From assembly GCA_933822405.4 (NCBI GenBank), contig CAKOGP040001812.1, forward strand, positions 1-17,184: a stretch of DNA of 17,184 bases, given 5' to 3'. The position numbers were made by a program, and so were the translations under genes. A model generated the notes under the pieces. It was not told where the DNA came from. It saw nothing but the letters and a program-made list of their open reading frames with translations, and ran no database searches. This document shows positions 1-8,304 of the stretch, in pieces (position 1 is the first letter of the stretch; each line of letters starts with the position of its first letter). The DNA is from Cylindrotheca closterium (lineage: Eukaryota > Bacillariophyta > Bacillariophyceae > Bacillariales > Bacillariaceae).

Positions 1-734
1 ATCAGATACTTAGACAGCTTTGCTTACATAATTGCCTACATAATCTATTAGTCCATATTTTTATCTATTGGAATACAAGTTTTTAGCGAGTTTCAAAGAC
101 TCTATCATGGTGAAAAGGCCATCCTTGCGCCATTGTCGTTTGTTTTTGAGAAAATTCTTCACAACGAAATCGTCCCTCCAGTATGTTCAGCCTCCCCTCA
201 ATATCCTTCGTTTGTAGGATTGTGTAAAGCTGGTACATTGAGTTGGTAATAAAAGGCCTTAGAGCGGCAGGAACATTTTTGGAGAGCTCAGTACAAATCG
301 CAGTTCTACGCAAAACGCGTAAACAAATTGACTTCCATCTCGTTTATTTTTATTTTTCATGCTTCAAAATAATCGCACCTGTTGAAACGATACTGACTCT
401 CTACAGAAAAGTCCGAAAAAATTACACCGAAAATAGTTCATGCCTTAATTGATTAGTCTTGCTTTATTGTTCTTTTTCTTTAAGTATGAAAAAAACAAAA
501 GCCTCTCCGTAGGCTATTCTCGAACGCGAAGCGAACGCGAAAGAGGGGGCAGAACCGGTTATTTTGGTGCCTTTCAAGTGATGTAAATTCAGACAAGTCG
601 AAATGGTATCATTTCAACAAACAAAGCACGATGCAAATGTACACACACATAGACACACACATAGATAAAGTAAAGCGATATTTATATTCCACATACAACT
701 ATTTCGCATTCGCTACATTTGCAAGTAAAATTAT
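1..734. other. Intergenic region, no gene supported
   Basis: No reading frame here looks like a recognisable protein. The longest minus-strand frame (about 83-313, 76 codons) opens with TTG rather than ATG and matches no family I know. Visible small-scale structure is a CA/TAG-rich simple repeat near 640-665 and a short direct repeat of the form GAACGCGAA/GCGAACGCGAA near 521-541. The stretch may be decayed flank of the Gag-like element that follows, but no long terminal repeat can be recognised. Confidence 0.5.
640..666. repeat. Imperfect (AC)n / ACATAG simple repeat
   Basis: The stretch reads as two successive copies of an ACACACATAG-type unit (ACACACATAGACACACACATAG plus flanks). It is a short microsatellite-like tract with no coding role that I can see. 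Confidence 0.7.
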
Positions 735-1394
735 TCACAACTTTGTTGCCTGCGAGTTCCTTGTTGTCGTCAGCTGCATGGCGACTGCATGGCCGAGAGC
801 ACCAACTTCAGCAGACGCCAAACGGAATTCGTCATCTGCCTTTGCCTTTTGCAGCCTGCTGCGTTGTGCTTTCATCAGAGGAGCTGTTCTCGTTTGATCG
901 CAGTTGCACAGAAATCCTGTTGCAAGAACGGCTTCAAAGATATCATCCTTGAACTTGTTTTGAGCAGCAGTATTGGTGCTAGCAATAGCAGCATACGCTT
1001 TTGTCTTGACTGCAAAATTTCGGAACCAGGCCACGCCATATAGATCTTGCAGGACTTCAGCCTGTCTCAAGAATCGTTCCTTGAAATGCATCAAATTTTC
1101 TGTTGTTCCTTGCTTCATAGCAAAGAACTTTTGATTTGCTTCCCAGAAATCCAAGAAATCATACTCAGCATCAGCACTCTTCTTCATGAATTGTTCAGTA
1201 CATTTCAAGAGTTCAATTGGATCTTCAAGAGTAGTCGTGAAACCGGCTTCACCCCGAAGCTTGATATCCATTGCCTTCATCACAAACTTCAGCATGATGT
1301 TTGATTTGACGGTTCTCTTGTTCGTCTTGAAGTAGGCTGATCTTCGCATGTTCTCGTCGAGCTTTGCAGAATAGAGAATCTTGTTTTGGGCCAT
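735..1394 (-). CDS. Gag-like protein of a Ty1/copia-type retrotransposon, solitary fragment
   Basis: Gag proteins of LTR retrotransposons form the virus-like particle that packages element RNA. I chose the ATG at 1394, giving about 219 aa; the open frame extends to 1448 but only with a TTG start. The centre carries the layout I know from diatom Copia Gag proteins: a helical stretch with DPIELLK, then a KQGTTENLMHFKERFLRQAE-type segment close to the 'KQG-x-E-(S/N)-x-x-x-F-x-x-RF' pattern. The C-terminus lacks the CCHC zinc knuckle (CX2CX4HX4C) that usually ends Gag. No protease, integrase, reverse transcriptase or RNase H follows downstream on the minus strand, and no LTR pair is visible. It is therefore probably a truncated or solo copy. 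The ORF is nonetheless uninterrupted, so a young insertion or a co-opted gag are both possible. The assignment rests on motif pattern, not on a database search. Confidence 0.6.
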   Translation of the reverse strand: MAQNKILYSAKLDENMRRSAYFKTNKRTVKSNIMLKFVMKAMDIKLRGEAGFTTTLEDPIELLKCTEQFMKKSADAEYDFLDFWEANQKFFAMKQGTTENLMHFKERFLRQAEVLQDLYGVAWFRNFAVKTKAYAAIASTNTAAQNKFKDDIFEAVLATGFLCNCDQTRTAPLMKAQRSRLQKAKADDEFRLASAEVGALGHAVAMQLTTTRNSQATKL

Positions 1395-1610
1395 CTCTGT
1401 TTCTCTTGCAACAGCTTCAGTTTTCGTACTTGAATAGTTTCTTTTCAAAACGTAAAAACTTATATTTCATCATATTCCAACAATTGTCAGGTGCAGAGCG
1501 GTTATGTGTTGTGAAATGAAAATCTCAATTGATGGCCACTGTCAATCGGCTAGATGGGATAATCAAATTTATGGGCAGTACATTTTTTTGTGTAAAACGT
1601 CCGTAGAAAA

Positions 1611-1680
1611 TTGACTGCAATCAACAGAGACAGTCAAATTTGACCCATATTTACAGGATTTTGGCAGTCCGTCAAATTTG
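1611..1680. repeat. Short inverted and direct repeats around GTCAAATTTGAC
   Basis: A 7-bp inverted repeat (TTGACTG at 1611 and CAGTCAA at 1631) surrounds a 13-nt loop. The right arm overlaps the palindrome GTCAAATTTGAC (1633-1644), and a further partial copy GTCAAATTTG sits at 1671. This could be a remnant of a small inverted-repeat element or chance in AT-rich sequence. Confidence 0.4.
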
Positions 1681-1707
1681 AAATGACTGGAGGGCTTAAA
1701 TATTTTT

Positions 1708-2118
1708 TCAATGTGACAGGGCTTTGGCAAGCAGAGTGGGCTCGAGTAAATACCCACTCATCACACCATGGCTGCCATCTCTACTATCTTCCACCATACC
1801 ACTCCAAACGAGCAAAGGACAAACAAGTGGTTGAAGGCATTTATAGGCAAGTGGGAGTCTCTGAGATCCTGCTGAATCTTGATTTTTACAGCCGAATATT
1901 CCACGGGCAATAGAATGGCCATAGAGTAGCATCCTAACACTTAATTTCTCAGTTATTGTTCCAAAAATTTCCCGCCTTGCAGCCTTCTCTGTTGCTTCAA
2001 AGAAGGAAACAATCATCTCTGCAGAAGAAGCTTGTTGTCTGTCCTTTGTCCAAAACTCCGTTTTCATCAGATACAGTACAAGGTTGACCCATTCATCTGG
2101 CACACATTTGTGAACTGG
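1708..2118 (-). other. Unidentified open reading frame, possible alternative 3' exon
   Basis: On the minus strand a frame of about 135 codons is open up to a stop at 1708. Its first part (residues such as CVPDEWVNLVLYLMKTEFW) looks protein-like in composition; the second half is less so. It has no convincing ATG of its own near the beginning. The sequence TTATTTCCCAG just upstream (ending at 2119) would serve as a splice acceptor. A GTATTT donor at 2190-2195, inside the last acetyltransferase exon, would join to it in phase, giving a 72-nt intron and a longer C-terminus. I know of no CBP/p300 relative with such a tail and recognise no domain, so I prefer termination at 2153. It could also be a fragment of a mobile element. 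Confidence 0.25.
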
Positions 2119-2152
2119 GAAATAAGTGACAAAATCAGGTTTAACATTAGTC

Positions 2153-5100
2153 CTAGAGGCTATCAGTAGCTGTGATTGAAATACGATAGTGACGATTCAT
2201 TTCCAGTCGTCGTCGATCATCCATTGCTTGTTGTTGCTTCTGCAACTCACGCATCTTCTCACGAATCACCATACACTGTGGGATGGGACATACTTCATCT
2301 TTGCATTTTTGAGCATGGATTCGCAATAGTGTCCAGATGCGCTTGCAAATTCTGCAGCCGCCTTGAACCTTTATCTAAGCAGCAGCAAAGAAAATAGAAG
2401 TGTTAACAAACTGGATGTAGAATAGGTCAGGAATCAGATGGATTTACCTTGCAGGTTTTCGCATGCATCAAATACTTCTTCATTTTAGCACAATTAGTCG
2501 AAGTGCAGGAACTGGAGCTGCACCTTGAAGCATGTTCAATCAGCTGAATATGTAGCAGGAGATTTCCCTGCCGCTGTTTTCTCTGTTGAGCAGTTACACC
2601 ATTGGAATTTCCTTGTCCCTCCTGTGCCCCTTCGCTCTCCACCGCAATTGGGTGAAGCTTATGTGTACATGACCCACGATTTGTTTTGGGATCTTTGTAA
2701 CACTTCTCACACAAGTCATAATCACTGCAAATAGCGCAATGATACCTCATACCACTTAGGATTTCTCGATTGCAATGCACGCACTGCTGAACAAACTTGG
2801 GTTCGTTTCTGTTATGCAGATGCCACAAAACCATCATGGACGTATGTTTCGCCCGACGAAGTTCATCAAATTGATAGTGATTGCCTCGGCAGAGATTGAG
2901 AAAAGCCTGCCTGTTGTTTAGAAACTCGCAATCAAGATCTTCCACATCGTCATCAATTACCTTCATAGGTCGGCCATTGCGATCCAATTCACGTGTATTT
3001 CCATCAGCGTCGCGCTTTCTACCAGTTAGCAAAGGTACCATCGCCTCAGGGTGCTCTGACCGATACTTCAGGACAACCTCAGGTACTTTCATGCTTTCTT
3101 TCGAGGCTTCCGACCAATTCAAAAATGCAACAATAAAACTTTCCTTCATCGGCTTGATGGTTTCACCAAGCTTTACCATTACTTGGTCTCGCTCAATTTC
3201 CACAGTACTCTTCCTGTTCTCCGCGCTTCCAGCCACTTCATCAATACCTGTTGAGCGAGTTCCACTTCGGCTCTTGGATTTTGTCTGGTTTTTCTTCTTA
3301 CTCTTTTTCCCTGCATTTCCGCCCTTTTTGTTCCCTCCATTTTCGAGCACCTTGATGATGTTTTCTGCTTCCCCTGGGAAATAGTCCCCCTCTAGGTAAG
3401 GAACTGCAGTTGCATCTAGTGAATCGTTTGCAAAATACAAGTCATACATGTTGGTAACCTTCCCGACTACACTGCGCCGTTGACATTCCACAAGCATATC
3501 AATGTACCATTGTCTTAGTCTTGAGTCCCTTGGAGTCTTTTGATCCTCGGGCTTAGCGTAGAAGATATAATCGTCACCCTTTAAGGGAGGGCATGCCCAA
3601 ATGTGCGCAGTCGCAAAGCCGCGTTGACGAGCAAAGTCCAGGTAGGAAATAAGAATCTCATGATAAACAAATGTTCGCAGTCGCCGAGGTCTCATGAAAT
3701 GTACACTATCCAAGTATGAAATATATACACAGCGTTTGTTTGGAGCAGGGTTGTCTTCGCCATGTTCGTACAGATATAGAGCAAATAGAATAACATCAAC
3801 ACCGTCGATGTGCTGAAATACAACGATACATTTGCATCGGAAAGGGAATTCGTCAGGATAATTCTTGTATTTGTACCTGCTTTTCATTTTTTCTCGAACC
3901 TCATGTTTTCGGTCCATAGAGGTGACTTGTCTGATGATGACAGAGCCAGCATTGATTGATTGCGCATTCCCGGTACTTCCCTGTTTCTTCTCTTCAATCC
4001 GTTTAGTGACATCTTTTTCCAAGTATTCTGACAGTTTCGTTCTTGGCAAGTCAGCCGCACCAGGTGGTCGCAGGGGAAGGGTAGCAGAGGTACCCTTTTT
4101 TCTCTTTTCAAGAAGACAAAGCGGACAGCAATATTCGCTCTGGTGCTCTTTGTTCTGTCTGGTATTGAAAAGCCCACAGATCTGATGGATCCATTTTTCG
4201 CAGACATCACACTGTACCCAGCTTTCCTCATGCACCTCGTCATTTTTCTTCTTTTTCAAGTCACTTTTATTAACCGTGAGATCCACAAACTCGAGAGGTG
4301 TGTTTTTATCAAGATCATTGTAACATTGATTGCACCAGAAATACTGGTTGTTTCCGCCAATGTAGTAATATCTGTTTCGTGGTATACGTTTGCTTTGACA
4401 GTTCAAGCCATTGCAGAAAAAAACGGGGGATTCAAACAAACGTTTCTCGCAACCACAAAGAACGCATGCCCTATCATTTTGACGTCTCACCCAATCTTCA
4501 GCTTTGAGTTGCTCAAATAGCTCCTCATTGTCTTCCTCGAATTTATCTTTGAGCTCCTTGGCCATCCCATAGACTACAGTTCCTTCTTCATTGTATCGCA
4601 TAGCATTATCAAAAGTCAGATTGACATCTCGTTGAAAGTCACAAATTTCGTGATATGCACAGCTGTCAAGCTTTTTAGATACTGTACCAAGATCCATTGG
4701 CTTCTTGATAACTTCAAAGTAATCAGGAAGACCGAGCTCGATAGGGTCCACTGGAGAGTTAAATACCCAACCATGTTGATGAGCTTGAAGACCTTTCAAT
4801 ACCTCCAAACATTTCTGTTTGATTATTGCAGGAGAGAGTTGCGCCACTCGATTTAAAGATTCCAAATGAGTTGTCAGCTGAGCCACTGAGAAGCTGTTGA
4901 GAAGAGACCTATCCTCTGAAGTTTGTGCGTTTTGAGTGGCAGGATTTGGGATGGGCTCCTTTTGTAAACCTTCCAGTGACTGTGAAGCTTTCACACCAAT
5001 TCTCTCATTGGAGAGGGTTTCCTTTTTTTTTGAATTGTCAAAATTACTTGCATTTTCCGAAAGACCATCTGTGACGGACGGAGCAACGGACAACGAAACG

Positions 5101-7577
5101 CCTTGGTCCAATCTTGAGCGCTTTGCGGACCTTTGATTGTCATCAGAAGTGCTGATTTCCGAACTATCAGCAAAACCAGCGTCAAATGCTGTTGTCGACG
5201 AATCCCCCTGTTTCTCGGTATCAAATGAATTGGTAAGACCAGCAGATTGCCCTTGTCGCTCTTTCTCGTGGCTTTTTCGGATTGTGTCTCTCACCGGCGC
5301 ACAGGCAGGACATCTGGCGTCCTTACACCTTCGATAGTGACTCAGGACGTATCGGCTACTCATACAATGTGGGACGCTACATCTCTGATCCTTGCAGTGC
5401 GCTATGTGTTCCCACAGCTTTTTCATACTGGCACAGTGAGGCGTTACAGGACAGCTGCTCTTGTATTGACATCTTGAAGCATGACGGAGCAAGAGAAGCC
5501 GTTGCTGCTTGTGCCTAACTTTTTGCCATTCCGAATCATTCCGTCGGGTTGGAGGAATAGGGCCCTTGTCTTGTTGTCGCTCCCCCACCCATGAATTGCC
5601 GTTTGGCGTCTCTCGAGCTCCCTTGTCGACGACGCCACTGTCGACCGACGAACCCTGACAGAAGTGCAGTGACTGTCCTCCGACGACCTCATTGTTTGTC
5701 CCAGACGATTGTGCGTTTTGCGAAGACGATTGGATCGAAGGGTATTGTGGTTTCGACATGTTGCCAGAAGGGGGCATCAGTGGCTTTGGGTCTTGAGATT
5801 GGTTGAAAGAGTTACCTAGCGAAGGTTGGTAAGAATTGGCACGACAAGGAAGAGGTGGATGGGCTGAAGTGTTCCCATCGGCACCCATTCTTTGAACTTC
5901 TTCCCCCATGTTGGTTCTAGATTGCCTATTTTGACCCAAGGACAAGTTTGAGCTCGATGTATTGCGATTCTGTGATCTTCTTACTGTATCCCTAACTGGT
6001 CCACAAGCTGGGCATGAGACATCTTTGCACTTCCTATAGTGACTCAAAATGGCTCTTGACGAGAAGCAGTGGGGTACTCGGCACTGATTGTCTTTGCAAC
6101 CTTCCATATGCTTCCATAGGCGCTTCATGTCAGCACAGTGGGGAGTCACGGGACATCGCCCGTCTTCATGAGGGCATTTGGCAGAATGGTGAAGAAGTAG
6201 CAAACGCTGCTGTTTGTGTCTGATTCTTACTCTCCATTCAGGATCATTCCGATTTGATGATCCTGACGAGCTTAATACTGTGCCAGACGATAGCGAGTTT
6301 CCCATCCCATGGCTTGCACTAGTTCTGTTGCTACTAGTTGCGGCTCGCTGATCCTGGAAATTAGAGCCACCTACTGTTCTCATCTGCGTGTGTGCACTTC
6401 CTCTCATACTATTCATGTCCAACATGGGGTTGTTGTTCGCCACACTACCAGGCCCAATTGAATTTGACTGAATTGATGTATTGGAGGATGTCATCCCAAT
6501 ATAGTTCGTATTTTTATTGTTGGACGATGGAATCCGATCTCTTTGACGATCGTCTCTTTGATCTCTGGCCTTTTTTGATACTTCTGCAGCTATTTGCTGA
6601 AGTCGTTGTTTCAAAGTATTCATGTCCGTGTAGGCCTCAAACGATCTGGCATTTCTATAAAGAGAGACCTCTAGCTGTTTTGCCATTTGCGGTAGTTTAC
6701 TGAGCCACTCTGGCGATCCATTTCTGTCTTTCTTCAGCATTTTCACACTATAGAGAAGAGTTGGTTGGACATCAGACAACTATCGTCAAAAAGGGCAACA
6801 ACAACATTCACAGCTACAGGCAACTTACATGTGTTGAATCATATCTCTTCGGTGCTGCGTATCTCTGTCTGTTTGCCAGCTTCCGTGCATCCCCCCGCCA
6901 CTGTGCATGCTTGAATTCAGCATTGGTGCGGAAGATGATCTCATGGATCCGTTTGACACATTCATCACTCCAACACTCCCCATATTGGGATTCATTGTCA
7001 TATTTGGCAAACCTGCATTCATAGAGTTTCCCATCATGTTCACGGGGTTTCCCATTGACATCATAGCATTACCGTTCATTGAGGTATTCATTGAGTTATT
7101 CAAAGTATTGTTCATTGAATTGTCCATGCCACCGCCCATGGAGCTGCCCATGAATTGCTGGTTTCTGCCGTTGGTCGATGCCATGATGTTATCGTGAGTT
7201 TGTTGCATTGGGAGAACGTGCCCGTTTCGCGATTGCGATGATCCTCTGTGCATTTGAGTCATCCCTGGGTGTATTTGGCCTCCTTGCGGCTGCTGTTGGT
7301 GACCCGGTGAGTGGAGAGGTTGATGTGACGTATACTGTCCTTGTGGCCCACCTGCACTAGGCATTTGGAAGCTATCATGACGAGATCCTGGAGATTGTGG
7401 GCGCATTTGGTACGCATGAGGGATTCCAGCGGCAACTCCCCGTGGTAGACCATGGGTGTAAGCTGGGTTCATCGGTTGTTGCCCAGCATGACCCGGTGGC
7501 ATTGGAGGTCTTGGCAATGAAGCCTGGGACACACCTTGCTGTTGCTGTTGAACTGAGCCGTCGAAAGGAGCCATCAT
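2153..7577 (-). CDS. CBP: CBP/p300-type histone (lysine) acetyltransferase, three exons
   Basis: CBP/p300 enzymes transfer acetyl groups from acetyl-CoA to histone and other lysines in the nucleus and act as transcription co-activators. Exons by splice signals: 7577-6829, 6747-2448, 2374-2153 (introns 81 and 73 nt; donors GTAAGT and GTAAAT), giving about 1756 aa. Order: Q/P-rich then M/N/S-rich tail (1-230); KIX-like segment (about 235-305, split by intron 1); TAZ finger (419-507); second TAZ finger (654-742); bromodomain (894-994, acetyl-lysine Asn near 969 in AMRYN); RING plus PHD (1010-1130); KAT11 catalytic domain (1184 onward) with [30 protein letters not shown] and the catalytic WY at 1330-1331; lysine-rich loop near 1388-1415; end of the HAT fold (to about 1560); ZZ finger (1567-1617); TAZ2 (1640-1727), completed only by exon 3 ([10 protein letters not shown]...[11 protein letters not shown]). 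The start is the ATGATG at 7577; the open frame extends upstream only to a TTG at 7667, and an upstream exon ending at the CCCTGCAG near 7650 cannot be excluded. All catalytic and zinc residues checked appear intact. Confidence 0.95.
5271..5537 (-). repeat. Second copy of the N-terminal TAZ zinc finger in CBP/p300
   Basis: This coding stretch (protein residues 654-742) repeats the module at 5976-6242. Both begin near [10 protein letters not shown], share CPVTPHC, CKD, VPHC, LSHYR and CPAC, and end in PVRDT. By hand alignment they agree at about two thirds of positions (55 of about 83). The HCCC-type zinc ligands are kept in both, so both should fold. The linker between them (about 145 residues) is low-complexity S/N/Q/P-rich. 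Confidence 0.9.
5976..6242 (-). repeat. First copy of the N-terminal TAZ zinc finger in CBP/p300
   Basis: Protein residues 419-507. This is a TAZ1-like module ([16 protein letters not shown]...CPVTPHC...VPHC...CPAC). TAZ1 in animal CBP/p300 binds activation domains of transcription factors. The copy is one residue longer than the second module between the first ligand cysteines. Confidence 0.9.
6905..7165 (-). repeat. Met/Asn/Ser-rich low-complexity tract in CBP/p300 N-terminus
   Basis: The codons encode a degenerate repeat of N-S-M, N-N-T and M-G-N units (for example [16 protein letters not shown]). On the plus strand this appears as repeated CATTG/CATTC-type trinucleotide-register sequence. 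It is a predicted disordered region. Such tracts expand and contract easily, so length may vary between alleles. Confidence 0.8.
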
Positions 7578-8304
7578 CTTGGAAACAGCGACTATTGTGG
7601 CCTTGGCCTTCCGCAATTCCAAATACTGTTGTTTCGAAGCCGTGACTCTGCAGGGATTCAGTGACAAAGAATAAAGGCAACGGTAGAGTTAGCACAAAGC
7701 ATTGGCCAGTTTCTTAACCATGTATGGAACGTTCCGAGCTACTGTTACAATGTGATCATTAAGGCATGGAAAGTGCCTTTTTCAAATTATTCCGCTGTCC
7801 ATAAAACACCCGGATATAACCGAGCCAAAAGGCCAGCAGGGTCCGTTTCTTGGCAGGAAACGTCTTGATGCATCGGCAGCGAGCAAACAGTGGAAAACCA
7901 CTGACCTTTGATGTGTTCTTGACGTTTGGAAGGATTCTTATCACACTCACCGGACCAATTGGGCAATAGTGTTATATCAAATAATGGATTCGAACTTGAG
8001 GTGTAAAATTTACGTAGCGCTCTTACTTTCGCGAGATGTTCGGCAATTTGATGTTGTGTTTTCTCTCCTTGGTCTGTACGCCTGTCATTTTCGAATGATT
8101 TTTTTCAAGAAAGGGAGCTCCTCTACTGCAGTCCTAATACAAAGCATCACTAATTCAAGGTCACGAAATCAATGCCATTGTCACCGTAACGAGGCACTGT
8201 TTACAATACGAGCATAACAAGTATTGCTTGCCGTATCTATCTGTTGTAATTTTTAATTCCAGCTCGGCCTTTCTCTATATTCTCTGGAAGGCTGCAATCC
8301 ACCG
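7578..8304. promoter_or_regulatory. Divergent intergenic region between CBP/p300 and the large orphan gene
   Basis: About 727 bp separate two start codons that point away from each other, so both promoters and 5' UTRs must lie here. No clear TATA box or other core element can be placed. TTTTTAATTCCAG ending near 8261 resembles a splice acceptor, so the plus-strand gene may have a 5' UTR intron. On the minus strand, CCCTGCAG near 7650 could likewise be an acceptor for an upstream exon of the acetyltransferase gene. No ORF inside looks real. Confidence 0.5.

Larger units (their letters stand above)
1449..2152. other. Region downstream of the acetyltransferase gene, mostly unassigned
   Basis: This holds the 3' flank of the CBP/p300 gene and an AT-rich part with short repeats. 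GTCAAATTTGAC at 1633-1644 is a perfect 12-nt palindrome, and GTCAAATTTG recurs at 1671-1680. TTGACTG at 1611-1617 pairs with CAGTCAA at 1631-1637, so a short hairpin could form. A long minus-strand open frame lies at about 1708-2118 (separate entry). No RNA gene was seen. Confidence 0.5.

Noticed and set aside
83..313. 76-codon minus-strand frame
   Set aside because: It needs a TTG start, is short, and shows no family motif or supporting context.
2881..3384. 167-codon plus-strand frame
   Set aside because: It is antisense to the conserved HAT and lysine-rich loop region of CBP/p300; its F/S/P-rich composition is a reflection of that coding sequence.
7578..7667. Extension of the CBP/p300 start to 7667
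   Set aside because: The frame begins there with TTG, not ATG. The ATGATG at 7577 is the first usable start unless an upstream exon exists.
7915..7930. TGACGT-like motif in the divergent promoter
   Set aside because: A single short match is expected by chance; there is no cluster to support a cAMP/CO2-response element.
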